Of a stretch of DNA of 64,000 nt, positions 21,053 to 33,100 are shown piece by piece. Below the pieces are notes generated by a model. The model was not told where the DNA came from. It did no database searches and saw only the letters and a list, made by a program, of their open reading frames with translations. The stretch's first letter is position 1. Every line of letters starts with the position of its first letter. The stretch lies in contig CM045762.1 of assembly GCA_025200525.1 (NCBI GenBank), positions 30,460,196-30,524,195 on the forward strand, in the 5' to 3' direction. Source of the DNA: Camellia lanceoleosa (lineage: Eukaryota; Streptophyta; Magnoliopsida; Ericales; Theaceae). A program made the translations under genes and the position numbers.

Positions 21053-23401
21053 TCAGGATTCTTCAACATCAATAGATGGTTGGACTGGGACCTCGGAGGA
21101 CTCTGGTGGAACCTCGTCGGTAACCTTTTCTGCCTCAATCTCAACATCAATCTCTGCAAGCGTTTCATCAAGACTTTTTTCGGCTGGAGGAACGTCGGAT
21201 GATGCTTGTTCAGGAATGGCATCCTTAACAACCTCCTCATCTTCCTCATTAGTCAGGTCAAGGACTTGATCTTCCTGAGGAGGAGATTTGGTCTCATTGG
21301 CACCCTTAGGCTTCCTTACTAAAGCATCATCATCATCTTTATCTTCATCCTCAGACTCAGATTCAGATTCTTCTTCAGTCTGACTTGGAGGAGGAGGAGA
21401 ATGAGGAAATGAAAGAGGAATAGCATCGGCGTTGCGGAAAGGCGAGTCAGCAGGAAGATCAAGCTTTTTTATCAGGGACATCCAACTAAGAGAGAAGCCC
21501 CTGTTGCATGCCTACCTGACTGACTTGAAGCTTGTAATCTTCAGCAACATCGGCCATACCCTGAGTATAACCTTTTTCATCTGCCGCTTTGATTTCAGCA
21601 TCTTTAGTGGCCAAGGCTTCCACGAGCTCCTTCTCGACCTGGGCTGCTTTTTCCTCAGCCTCTTTCTTTTGAGCTTCGACGACATTCTTAATGGCCTCGG
21701 CAGATTCAGCTTTTTCTTCAGCCAGGGTTTGAGCTTTAGTAGCAGCCTCGGCTTGATCTTCTAATTTTTTCATTTTTTCTTGAAGGCCCTTATTGATCTT
21801 CTAGAGGGCAGAATACTCCTTCTTTAAGTCATTTAACTTCTCCCTGGTCTCAAAGGATTGCATGGAGAAGGAATGTGCATGCTGGACAGCCTGAAAGAAC
21901 ACAAAGCAAAAAGTTATTATAAAATTTTACAAGTATGGAGAGATGAGGACAAACAAGCTACCAAGTGAAGACACTTACTTGCACACAGCGTTGAAGCATA
22001 AAAGCATAATTTTCATACTCACTCATTTCAGCATTCTTTTCTAGATCACCTGGAAGAAGAAGAGCTGTACTGAGTGCAACGCCGATATTTATATCGTCGG
22101 CGCTATCACTGGCCAGGACAGGCTTGTTCTCCAAAGTAATTGCAGGCGTCCAGGGGACATTTGGTACCTTGGACTTTGAAGTTGTCGCAGAAGAAGACCT
22201 CGGCTTCTTTGATTTTTGGGACTCGGATGGTTGAGTTTCAGCGGACCTTTTGACCGAGGTAGAAGCGGTCTTCTTGCTCTCGGCCAATTGAGAGATAGGC
22301 AGAGCATCTTCAGCCTCAGCCTCAATAGCCTTGGACTTCGACTAGGCCTTCTTGGTTCTCTTTGGTTTTGGTGGTGGCATGGACTGGGTTGGAACAGCAT
22401 CGACATCGGCTGGTAGGTCGGCTAGGAGATCTTGGGCGACAGGCTTTGGGCGAACCATTTCGGCAGTTTTGACAAGTCTGCGCCGACATTTTCTTTCAGG
22501 AATTGGTACCAAGTATGGTGCCGAGGTGGAAAGTTGATTGGTTGGGTCAGATGTGGACTCTTGATCTGTTCGGGATGAGGAAACGACTTGAGTTGTGGCA
22601 GTAGGTGGAGAAAGGCTCTTTTTCACCCTCCTTGAAACGTCGGGCAAAGTGGATTTGTACGTTGGGATGAAATTCAGTACCAATGGAGCCTTGCGCTTGT
22701 GAATCGGAAGGTCTAGGAGCTTCTTTAGGTCTTTTCCAAGAAAATAGGACTGGCGGAAGTCCTTTGGTGGCTTGCGAACGTCTACAAAGAAGAACACGAC
22801 ATTAGAGACAGACAAAATCTTGAGGATATGGAAAGAACAACTAAGTGATTGACACTGGGCTTTTACCCTTGCCCTCTTTAACCGTTCGAGGAAGAGGGTA
22901 GAGATGGACATCTTCGTCTGGGCCAAACCCCCAATTTCCAGAAGCAATAAGATAATCATCTCCAGCCCTTTTGTCAGAGTCTGGGAGGTCGGCTACAATT
23001 TTGAATTCAGTAGACCTCGGCTTGAGGTAATACACATAAACTTTTTCTTTCAGGTTAAGGGCGCACATAGTATAACAGTATTGGATATCGGCGAGAGTGA
23101 TCCTAACATTCTCCTGCCAAGCTAAGGCTATGATACCATTAAGCACTCTATAGGAGTTAATGGTGAGTTGCATAGGGTTCAAGGTGTAGTAGTGAAGGAC
23201 TTCACGAAAAAGGGGATTTAGTGGGAGCCGAAGTCCACATTCAACGAAAGCAACAATAGGAAAGGGCATTGTATCATCCGTAGGCATAATAGAATCATCC
23301 TCCCCAGCTAATCTCAGGTGGACATCATCTGGGATGGAGAACTCTTGCTTAAAGAATTCGAGTTTGGTTGGGGTGTTTACCCTATGTCTCCACATACCCA
23401 T
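21053..23401 (-). pseudogene. Antisense spliced gene of element B (Transposase_28/putative gypsy-type domain)
   Basis: On the - strand ATG at 23401 opens exon 1 (23401-22867) with motifs of the plant 'putative gypsy type transposon' domain (PF04195): GLRLPLNPLFREVLHYY, LTINSYRVLNGIIALA and a conserved YYLKPRS. A GT-AG intron (22866-22782) joins in phase to exon 2 (from 22781; DVRKPPKDF). One TAG (22344-22342) interrupts exon 2, which then runs to about 21976, where CAA/GTAAGT is a good donor. A further exon from about 21891 gives a Lys/Glu/Ala-rich coiled coil with one TAG near 21800, and an acidic tail (EDEDKDDDD) ends at 21053. The function of these antisense proteins is unknown. It is nearly intact: two point stops. 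Confidence 0.78.
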
Positions 23402-24381
23402 GATTTTGATGTAAAGGTACTTGACTACAGAAACAGAGTGCTCTTAAAGGGTTACTGGGACCTCGGCTTAAACTTAGGTATATACTGGTAAGGATTGTTT
23501 CAGTTTTTCTTAAGAATTGAAGGTTCTATAAACAAATCCCAACCATAAATCTATGAAAGCAAAGATTGGAGGCTCGAATCTGGGAAAAGCACAGAAAACA
23601 AGAAACAAGAACAAGTTTTCAGAATCAAGAACAAGGGTGGGCTGTCAAGAGCCTAAAGAATACAAAGAGTTGAAGGCCAAGAACAGTGGTGAAACAGTGC
23701 AAGTGTTCATGACATGTGCAAAATCATGAAATAAGATGCATTCAGGTGAATGATTCACAAATTAAATGCTTGAACAGAACAGTAAAAACAGGAAATTCCA
23801 GAAACGATCAAGGACTGGGAAAAGAAGGGCTAGTTGCTTACCAGACAAGGTGAGGCCGGAACAAAATTCGCCGAGGACAGACGACGGTTGAAACAGTAGC
23901 GAAAGCTTCGCAGGAATGGAAGAATGAAGACAGTTGCAGAGCTTCGAGCCTGAACAATGGCGGATTCAAAGGAACGAGTTTAAAAAGAGAGAAAGCAAGA
24001 GAAAATTGATATGCAAAAGTGAAGAAAAAAAGGAAAGATGGAAAAGTTTTGTTAAAATGTGAAACGACGGCAAAATAAGACATTTAGTGCGCCTGGAAAA
24101 TCGCATGCGTCAGGTGGCGCAGACAGCTGAAAGACGGCTAACAAGCGCGTCACAGACACGGGCCAATAGAGATATAACACGTAAGTGAAACGGTTGAAAA
24201 GTGATGCATGACAGCTCATGCGCGAGGGAGAGTTCATTTGAATTCTTGTTGTTGAAAGAAGACATGTCGGCCTGAAATGAAAGACCTCGGCTGAGAAGTT
24301 CTTAAGCCGACGTATGAGAAAGAGGATCAATATAGGTTCCATCACCTTAGAATGCCGAGATAATAGAACCTAGGGGGCAAA
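23402..24381. other. Upstream region of the antisense gene and polypurine tract of element B
   Basis: No coding signal is convincing. This is presumably the promoter and leader of the antisense gene. The polypurine tract AGGGGGCAAA lies at 24372-24381 directly before the 3' LTR. Confidence 0.5.
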
Positions 24382-24917
24382 TGTGGGGATATATTTCTGA
24401 GTACCAACACGTGGCATGGTGACGCTGATGTGTCAGCCGAGGTGCCACGTGTCGTGGTAGTTATGCCGAGGTAATCTCGGAGTTACCGAGGTTATCTCCG
24501 AAGATATTGGAATCCGGGATAAGCGGATAAAGGACAAGAGTCTTAGATTGAGAGAAAACTTCAGTTTGGGTAAAGATGAAACTCTTAGAGGGTTTATCCT
24601 AATCCCACTGGAAGTTCCAGATTAGCAGTAATCTTGAGCCCATTGGAGTTAGGCTCCTATTGGGACTAGGATTGTATTAGCTATAAAAGAGAGGCACCCC
24701 ATGGGTCTAAGGTATGTTTTTATACTCAAGCTTGTGAGTTGAATACTTGATTATCTTTGAGAGATATACTGACTTGATTGTCGGAGTGCCCCCGGGTGAA
24801 AGAACCACCGCCGGAGCCTTTTCTTTCTGTGCAGGACAGCAGGGTGCCATCTATTCTGCCTGTGCTCTACAGCTGAATCACTAAGGAGGGCAGTGTGATC
24901 AGAAAATCACTCACACA
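24382..24917 (+). repeat. 3' LTR of element B
   Basis: 536 bp, partner of 13619-14155, ending CACACA, followed by ATGTC. Confidence 0.93.
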
Positions 24918-25295
24918 ATGTCTATTACAGCAGATCAAGTCCAAAAGAGGAAGGCACCGATCTTGCTAATTAGATTAGTCCTACAAATCTTGCCATGAGC
25001 ACAAAGAGGTGGGGACAGAAACAAATTTTGGAAGAATCATAACCAAAATTACTTTCCCTCCATTACAATTGTACTGTCAATTGGTTTCCAAAATGCCTCA
25101 TCAAATCTCATTAAAATAAGGCATGTGTGATTGGTTTCCAATTGATGCCATATAAGCTCCCCAGCCAAACACGGCTAAAGAGTGGTAGGTGTGACTATTT
25201 TCGGCGGCCAAACACCAGATCTACAAAGTACTTCAAGTCTCATCTTTCGTACTAGCGAGCAAGCATCTAATTGGAGCCTTGAAGTGGGGGCAATT
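24918..25295 (+). other. Tail of element A internal region with polypurine tract
   Basis: The sequence resumes after element B with ATGTCTATTACA, which is also present at 13567 on the other side. It ends in the polypurine tract GAAGTGGGGGCAATT (25281-25295) just before an LTR start. No coding signal. Confidence 0.65.
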
Positions 25296-26170
25296 TGTAG
25301 ACACTTAAATTTTTATATGTTTTGATCACCGTCTGATTAATCAAGATGAATAAATTTTATTGATTAATCAAATTTAAGATGGTCAAATTTTCCAAATGGA
25401 TGTAGGTCCTACTAAAATTATGGATCTTAACTCATTTTAAATTATGGGTCATACCAAAATAAAACTGAACCTATTTTGACAATTGAGTCAACCCAAATGT
25501 GTGGGGCCCATGAAAATATTTTATCAAAATTTAGTGGAATAATTCAAATTCAAATTTAAATTTAAATTTGAATGCAAATCATGTTCATATGAGAAGAAGT
25601 AAATTGCTTATTTCTTGAAAATTAGAGTCGATTTTGGAATTTCCAAAATTAACCTTCCCCTCCTAAGCCTATAAATAAAAGGCTCTCATTTGGGGGAAAG
25701 GAGATACATTTCTTTGGCTAATGGTCTTGAAGCTTCTAAACAATCTCGAGACTCTGCCAAATTCTCTTCTTAAAATTTTCTCCAAGTTCCTCAAACTTAA
25801 AAGAAAGGATTATCAAGCACTCTAAACTTGTACCAATCCTTTCAAATTGCAAATACAAATTTGGTCTCTCTTTTTAAAGAGGTCATTTTAAGACTCGTTC
25901 GAGATTAAGTCGTTCAAGCCCGAGATTAAGCATTTCTTCTCCAAGTTTCTCCATTCGAAGACTTGAAGAAATTCATCAACTTGTCTAGTTCAACAATAAG
26001 CTTTTACAGCCATTAAATTACGCCCATTTCAAAGATCGAATCAGAGGATTTGTTCTTTTGTAATAAAGTAAACCACAAAGAATTATACTCATTTGTTATA
26101 ATCAAATAAAATTAATTATTTATTCATTTATTTTGAGTCTTAATTGCAGAATATGAAATTTGTGTTTACA
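25296..26170 (+). repeat. 3' LTR of element A (inferred)
   Basis: Begins TGTAGACAC and ends GTGTTTACA, forming a 9-bp imperfect terminal inverted repeat; 875 bp; directly after a polypurine tract. It has a TATA box TATAAATA at 25670-25677. The 5' partner is outside the window, so identity as the element A LTR rests on order and spacing. Confidence 0.72.
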
Positions 26171-27504
26171 ATGCCATCTTTCTCATCAAAGTAGGAAAAA
26201 AACCCGCATCGATGTAGGAGTTTGGTTTGAGTTTTATTTTTAGTGAATGTTATTAATATTTTAATCAATTTTTTAATATTTTAGATTTACTATTTAAATA
26301 AACTTAAAATATATAAAATTTGTGAAATTAAATACAAAAAAATATACAAATATAATATATTTTTATATATTTATTATTTTTTAAAAATTTATTTACAAAT
26401 ATTTTATTTTTTAAGTATATTTATTAAATAAAATTTGAAATAAAAATATTTAAAAAATTTATTAAAATTTAAAAATATAAAATATAAATTAAAACTTAAA
26501 AAATTATCTTTAAAATCTCAAAAATTAGAAAGAGGGCCATCCCTATCCAAGAACTCCAGAACTCCAGATGGGAGAATAGAGTGTGGGATGAGCTACCTAT
26601 GTGGGGTAATTATTCAGTACTTCCGGAGTCTGAACAGGTGGTGTTTCATAAGATTTTAATTGGTGAAAAGATATAAGGGCCCACAATTCATGTTGGAGAT
26701 GGGGACACAACATGAGGCTAAGTAATCGGTAATCAGCTTGGAGTATGGTCACGTAGTGTTCCAGAAGTATTGAATAATTTCCGCCTATGTGTGGATTCAT
26801 CTCTCCATATTCCTACATATCCTTTTGCAAGTTTTAATTTAGACTAATACCAATAATTTAAACCATTTATCTCATAAATTTTATAATAAATGTCATTTTA
26901 TGTAAAAAAAAATTAATTTTATCAGATATTTATAAACATATGAATAAATCACATTTTGTTTTATAAAATGAATGACAAATATGATTATAAACTCAAACCA
27001 TCAATTTCATAAAATAAAATACGATTTATTCTCATGTTTATAATTATCCGATATAATTGATTTTTTATATGGATTGTTAGAGAAAATAGATAATTTCCCA
27101 TGAGTATAAATCAATCAAAGGTAATAAAAAAAAAAACTAATACGGAAAAAAATTAAATTAATGACATAAGAATTTTTATGTAGTTCTCTCAATTTGAGGT
27201 ATATACATGAGACCGTAGTCCAATTCCACTATCAATCAAGAGTTTACAAACGATTACAAACAAGATATAAAAGTCTCACAAATACCCTTAAATAAATTTC
27301 AAATTATCACAAATAAATAAAGAAAATATTTCGTCAAAATAGATGAATAAACATCTTCAAACAAACTATAAAAGACCCAAGATAATGGACCTAACAGTGA
27401 CTGCCGATATGCTCCCAAAACTGTCCATGGGAAGCAGAACAAAACAGAAGAGCAAAGCACCTTCGATGTAGAGTTGATAAATAGACAAAGGCACTTCTTC
27501 GAAG
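26171..27504. other. AT-rich intergenic DNA, no gene seen
   Basis: Very AT-rich, with A/T homopolymer runs at 26260-26520. No coding frame has family motifs. A short foldback sequence lies at 26915-27065. Confidence 0.5.
26915..27065. repeat. Small inverted repeat (arms about 55-60 bp)
   Basis: The left arm near TTTATAAACATATGAATAAA pairs with the right arm near TTTATTCTCATGTTTATAA; arms are about 75-80% complementary by eye. Possibly a small MITE. Confidence 0.5.
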
Positions 27505-28900
27505 CAATGAATCAAGATTGCTAATTATTGTTGTTGACCCAATCAATACACACTCATCCATTTCTTTTCAAAGAAACTGATTGAGGTCGAATTTTATATC
27601 ATTTTGGCCGGTAATTATGATGTCTTAATCTTATTCTTCAGTCAATTTATACATTTTATGTTTGTTTAATGTCAATCAAGTTGGATGTAGTAGGAGTATA
27701 AAATGAGCAAAAATACAATTTTTTAGCATAAAAGTGCTTCCCATATGTAGGGAGGACCATTTTTGCACATGTGGCCCATCTAATGAAGCCAAGTGGAGAA
27801 TACAAAAATCACACGTACCGAGGGTTTTTTCCACACGTGCGGCGGAATTTCCCGCACGTGCAGCCATACCTCAAAAGTTGTGCGCGATGTTTTGAATTTG
27901 TTTTGAAAAGCTAAAAGTATAGAAGAAAGAAAAAAAAGCTGAAATAGGGTTTTGAATTTTTTTTTCAAAGGATATAAGGGGTTAAGGTTTGAAGAAAAGG
28001 GTTTCAAATTTCAAGAATATCTCCAATATGGTTTCTTCTTCCTCTATCTCTTCTCACTCCTCTATGAGTGGTTAATTCTTCTCTTTTTAGGATTTTGATG
28101 AAACCCTAACCAAGTAAATAGGATTTTCCCTTTAGTTTTTGATTATGTAATGGTTTGAATGAGTTATATGATATTTAAGAAGTTTTAAATATATTTTTCA
28201 GCATTCTCTTCAAGTATTCTACTTTCTGTGATTGTTGAATGCTTTCCATGCAATGGTTTTCTATTTTCATATTTAAGGTATGAAACGAGTCATACTACGA
28301 GAGACGAGTCGGGTTGCTTCTGCAACTTAGAGTGAGCGACTTGTACTACTTGAGATGGTTTGCCCCTGTACATTGAATGTGATAATTCTCTTGATCAATA
28401 TTTTAAACTTGTAATTGTGAAATATTATTTGGTTCGAACCATAACATAATTGATTTTCAATTTGAGACCTTATTTATGTAACTAGTGGTGAATTCATAAC
28501 CATAGGATTTTCTTAAAATCAGTAACTCCAACTTCAATTTTAATTGTCATTTTAATTTATTAGTTCATTTTAATTATTGTTAGTCTATGAACCATCTATC
28601 TTGTTATCAAAATTAATTTAGAAATTTAACAATTAAATTAGTTTAATTTTACATTTGTCTCTGTAAATCGATACTCGGACTTATCGCTATTTTAAGAAAT
28701 TTGATACAATTTAATGTTTATTTTTAGTATGCAAAACGACCTATCAAAAATCCCCCACCAAATTGATATATATATATATAAATATATCAATCTGCAGCAA
28801 TACTTCCCAAATGAATTGTTGAACTGCAACCAAACAACTCAATAATGCTAGTTGCCACTAATTTGAATAAATAAACTCCAAAAAGTCAGATATAATTGAG
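27505..28900. repeat. Duplicated segment, copy 1 (split by a solo LTR)
   Basis: 27505-27577 plus 28752-28900 match 29016-29215. Shared landmarks are GCAATGAATCAAGATTGC, CTGCAGCAATACTTCCC and CAACTCAATAATGCTA. Copy 1 carries the LTR insertion; copy 2 does not. Confidence 0.8.
27578..28746 (+). mobile_element. Solo LTR (1,169 bp)
   Basis: Begins TGATTGAGGTCG and ends CGACCTATCA, a terminal inverted repeat with TG...CA ends. Flanks are GAAAC and AAAAT, which differ by two transitions and may be a decayed 5-bp duplication. The 3' part (TCGATACTCGGACTTATCGC) is typical of plant LTR ends. The uninterrupted copy at 29016-29215 shows the empty site at the same point. A series of CACGTG-like hexamers lies at 27742-27860. 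Confidence 0.68.
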
Positions 28901-29015
28901 AAAATCAACTGTGTCCCATATCCTAATAAAGTATACCTAACTTAACGTTTATAAAGTAGGGGATTTGAATTATTTGTATGAACCCGGATTAGAGTCCATA
29001 AAAATAGTAAAATGT

Positions 29016-29215
29016 GCAATGAATCAAGATTGCTAATTATTGTTGTTGGCCCAATCGATACACACACAGCCATTTCTTCTCAAAGAAACCCCACCCAATT
29101 GATATATATAAATAAATATATCAATCTGCAGCAATACTTCCCAAATGAATTATTGAACTGCAACCAAACAACTCAATAATGCTAACAAACTCCAAAAAGT
29201 CGGATATAATTGACA
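29016..29215. repeat. Duplicated segment, copy 2 (empty site)
   Basis: Matches copy 1 without the solo LTR: AAAGAAACCCCACCC runs straight through where copy 1 has the insertion. Confidence 0.8.
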
Positions 29216-29254
29216 AAATCAACAGTCTCCCATACTCCACTGAAATATATCTAA

Positions 29255-30110
29255 GGGTAAATTGTGCTTGGCACCCTTATACTTTACAACAAATTTCACT
29301 TTGATTTGTACATATGAAATTATGACAGTCAACCCCCTGCACTTCTGGTCAAATTTGATTTTAGTCCTTACGCATGAAATCATGACAGTTAACCCTCTAC
29401 ACTTTTAGTCAAATCCCACTTTAGTCTGTACACAAGTATCAATGTCTCCATTGTAAACTACATTGTTTCAATATTTAATAGAACTTAGTCATGTGATAAG
29501 AATGTGAATACGAAATGAGGGTAAAAGAAGAAAATCATTCATATTTTTCACCAATATACACTTTGTTTTACCTGATAAGCACATGAAAGTTATATAATAC
29601 AATATATGTATATATGTTCATGTGTTGAAAATTGAGACGAAAATGTAAGAAAATAGAGTTTTTGAAATAAAAAAGAGCAATAAAGAAATCAAAGAGAAAG
29701 GAAGAAGAATATACAAAAGATTGTGTTACTGTAGAAAATAGAATTTTTTGATTATAATTTATGCAAAACTTTAGTTAATCTTCTTAATCATTCACAATCT
29801 GCATTTTGTTTTAGTTTAATACAATCATAATTTGATATAAATTTTAAGACAATATGTATTGGTAGAAAACTTGAATGATTTTCTTCTCTTAATCTTATTT
29901 TATAGTCACATTATTATCTCATGACTGAATTCTGTTGAAAATTTAAACAATGAAGTAATAGAACGGAGACATTAACATGTCACGATTTCATTTATAGGGA
30001 CCAAAGGGGGATTTGCTAGAAATGTAGGGAGTTAACTATCATAATTTTATATAAAGAGATCAAAATAAAATTTGATACAAAATATAAGGGTGCAAAGTGT
30101 AATTTACCCT
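29255..30110. mobile_element. Long-TIR MITE upstream of MurA
   Basis: The left end GGGTAAATTGTGCTTGGCAC and the right end, read on the other strand (GGGTAAATTACACTTTGCAC), match and stay alignable for about 150-200 bp (GACAGTCAACCCCCTGCAC versus GATAGTTAACTCCCTACA). Total 856 bp. No transposase. It ends 61 bp before the MurA ATG, so it lies in the promoter or 5' leader. No clear target duplication was found. Confidence 0.78.
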
Positions 30111-30171
30111 TTATTTAACTTTGAAAATTTATCAATGCCTCCAAAATTTTGGCCTCTCTTCTTTCTCTGCA

Positions 30172-33100
30172 ATGGCTTCAACTTTCAACCCCAAGTCTCT
30201 CTCTTCTCCTCCAAACCCTCCAAAACCCTCCTCTCACATCCCCACTCTCCAACCCCCACCCAAAACCATAACCCTACAAACCCCCAATTTCACCATCTCC
30301 GGCGGCTCCACACTCTCCGGCCACGTCCCCATCAGCGGCTCCAAGAATTCCGCTCTCCCGATCCTCGCAGCCACCCTTTGCTGCTCAGGCACTTCGAATC
30401 TCAGAAATGTCCCTGATTTGTCTGATACTCGCACAATGTGTTCGGTTTTGGGGTCTTTGGGAGCTGAAATTGAGGATCTTGGTGGCGAATTGGTGGTCAA
30501 TACTGATGGGGTTCGATCGGTTGAGCCTTGTGAGGATGAGATTGGGAAGATCAGAGGTGGGTTTTTCGTGGTTGGGCCGTTGATGGCTCGGTTTGGTGAG
30601 GCTGTGGTGGGGTTGCCTGGTGGGTGTGACATTGGGGCTCGACCCATTGATCTGTATATTCGAGGGCTTCGTGCTCTTGGTGCCATTGTCGAATTTAGGT
30701 TAGTATTTCAATCATTTAATTTCTAATGTTGTAATGTAGCCTTTTAGATATAGATTTCAAGAATAGATTTGGTAGTTTTAGATAAATGCATTTGAAATAA
30801 CTTGGTGAAGATAGTTGTTTAAAAGTCTTCCACAAATGATTCAACTTGTATAAAAATATTAACAAAATGTATCTTCTCTATCTCTATGTCTTCCTTTACT
30901 TTAGAATTATCAATCTACATTCTATAATTAATTTTCCTACAATTTTAATGTTGAACAACCTCAAATTCATTTATCCAAATGGAGCCTAAATGTTCTTTTG
31001 TACTTATTTGGTGAAGTTCTTGTTGCTTATAACCCCAAAATTGTTAGTAGTGTATGAGATTAGGTGCACTTTTTTTTCTTTTTTTTTCATTAATGCTCTG
31101 CTCTAATGGAAAACATTTTCTTCTGAAGAAAACAATTTTCTATGTTTGGTGGTGGTGGGACTAAGGTGGAGGTGCAGGTGCAGGTGCAGGGAGTGGGGGT
31201 GGGGGTGGTGGTGGTGGTGGCCGTAGTGATGGTGATGTGGTAGTGGAGGTGGTAGTGTGGTGACATTGATAAGGCTTTAGTCTGGAAAATGTTTTTTGTC
31301 TTTTAAAAACAAAAAACACTTTTTGGCCAAATAGATTTGTTTTCTGTTGACCATGAAAAATGTTCAGTTGATTGTCATTTTCCATTATACCAAATGCTAG
31401 AAAATATGGAAAACGGCCCAAACAATTGAAGCATAAGTAATCATATGGATTCTGGTATTGTTTGCCTACCCTGCAGGCTGCATCCCTATGTTTTGGCACC
31501 ATTTTCCAGCACTTAGCACTGCAATCACTTGGTTGATATGCTCATTCAGCCAGGATTTAGAAGCTTGGCTTTTGCACTACTTTGCAATTTCATTTTTTAG
31601 TATTTATATTGCATGGAAATGTGTTCATTCACTTTTACATCGTGTCAAAAAAGCACCAAGTCCATAAAAATTTGAATGCCTGCTTATAGCAGGGAATGGG
31701 AAAGGTAGTAGGTAGAGATACCTTCTTGATGAATAACAAATTTTTCATGAGGGATAAAGGATTCAAGATGAAGGATGGGGTCTCCTTCCCCCTCTAAAAA
31801 ATATATATATATAAAAAATAAAAATAAAAATGCTCACAGAGGTAAGTGAACATTACCATAGAGTTTCCATCTGGCTAGCGCATCTTCCCCTTGCTTGGAA
31901 GAGCATTCACCCAAGGGAAAGTAGTCCCACTTTTAAGTTATTGCCATGTTTCTGATTTTTTTCTTATTTAACCTTAGTTGCTTGATTTTTCAATTACGGT
32001 TTATTTTTTTAACTTCATGATCCATAAACAATCAGTTATGATTGGGGCAATGACACCAACACTTGCTAAATTATATGTCAAGGCTAAGTTGTACCTTACG
32101 AAATATTACAGGGATGGGAAAGTACATGCACATGCTGCAAACGGCAAAGGGTTGATGGGTGGAAGGTTCCGACTCAATTACCCAAGTGTGGGGGCCACCG
32201 AAACCCTTATGATGGCGGCTTGTTTGGCTGATGGAGTGACTGTACTTTCCAACGTCGCTCGAGTAGGATATAAAAAATCTCATTAAATTCTTTTGTTTCT
32301 AGTATTAAATTCGAACATTGAAGTGAAATCTACCCTGATTCTCTCTCATCACAGGAACCAGAGGTGATTGATCTTGCTCATTTTCTGATTGCCAGCGGGG
32401 CATGTGTGGAAGGAGCGGGCACTGACAAGCTTCTTATCAAGGGAAGAAGTCGGTTGCATGGTTCTGAATATTCCATAATACCAGATCGCATTGAAGCTGG
32501 CACCTTTATGCTCGCTGCTGCAATTACTCGATCTTGCATCTCAATGTCACCCGTTGTGCCTTCCCATTTATCGTGTTTAATAAACAAGTTGGTAAATGCT
32601 GGTTGCAAAATTGCACAATGCACCCATGACATGCTGGAGGTATGATATTTTTTGTTAGTTATATATATGGTTTTTTTTATTTTTTATTTTTGCTTTTTGT
32701 TTGTTGTGTTTGATTGCAATACCAGTTCTCTGCAGTTCCTGCTAAAGCCAGAGATGTTTTGCATGGTTTCAATGTTAGAACAAACCCTTTTCCTGGGTTT
32801 CCAACGGATCTGCAACCTCAGATAACGACATTGCTTACAACATGTGACGGTTTAAGTATGGTGAAGGAATCTGTGTTTGAAAACCGTTTGAGACATGGTA
32901 TGCTTTTAGTTTTTCCTTCTGATTTTAAATTTCTTAATCTAGTTACAAATTCACGCTTTGTCTGTCTGGGTGGAGAATATTTTGTGAAAAACTTTTTTTG
33001 CATTTTCTAGGGTTGAGTACCACGGAAAACAAAAATTAACAGAAAACAAGTTTATTTGGACAGAAAATGATTTTCACTTTTGTAAGGTGCAAAACATTTT

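Larger units (their letters stand above)
13619..24917 (+). mobile_element. Element B: complete Tat-clade Ty3/gypsy retrotransposon with antisense gene, nested in element A
   Basis: Two LTRs (13619-14155, 24382-24917) begin TGTGGGG and end CACATA/CACACA. Flanks are ATGTG and ATGTC, a 5-bp duplication with one mismatch. A primer binding site follows the 5' LTR, and a polypurine tract (GGGGGCAA) precedes the 3' LTR. Internally it holds gag, protease, RT, RNase H, second RNase H and integrase on +, then a hairpin-repeat array, then an antisense gene with introns. About 26 differences over 537 bp of LTR (about 5% by eye, mostly transitions) make it older than element C. Several stops and frameshifts break gag-pol; integrase and most of the antisense gene are open. 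Confidence 0.93.
1..26170 (+). mobile_element. Element A: Tat-clade Ty3/gypsy retrotransposon with antisense PMD gene (5' part outside window, nested insertions)
   Basis: The order gag end, protease, reverse transcriptase, RNase H, second RNase H and integrase on the + strand is that of a Ty3/gypsy element. The second, DNA-encoded-type RNase H after the first is the known hallmark of the plant Tat clade (Ogre-like). After pol comes a PMD gene in antisense, a minisatellite, a polypurine tract and a 3' LTR (25296-26170). The gag N-terminus, primer site and 5' LTR lie left of the window. A solo LTR (7807-10682) and element B (13619-24917) are inserted within it. Removing both leaves about 12 kb in the window. 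The gene set is broken by many stops and at least two frame changes, so the element is dead. That all pieces between 1 and 26170 belong to one element is inferred from order and the LTR position; the 5' LTR would settle it. Confidence 0.72.

Noticed and set aside
21432..21764. + strand hydrophobic open frame
   Set aside because: Shadow of the antisense coiled-coil coding region of element B.
22904..23125. + strand open frame opposite the Transposase_28-like exon
   Set aside because: The - strand carries the recognised motifs and splice sites.
13619..24917. Element B as an endogenous retrovirus with an envelope gene
   Set aside because: The extra gene is antisense and matches a plant gypsy-associated domain, with no signal peptide or membrane span of an envelope protein.
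30234..30686. Long open frame on the - strand opposite MurA exon 1
   Set aside because: Shadow of the coding exon; no family motifs and MurA catalytic motifs are on the + strand.
31161..31502. - strand frame ending in a long proline run
   Set aside because: Arises from the GTG/GGT triplet stretch of an intronic MITE-like insert.
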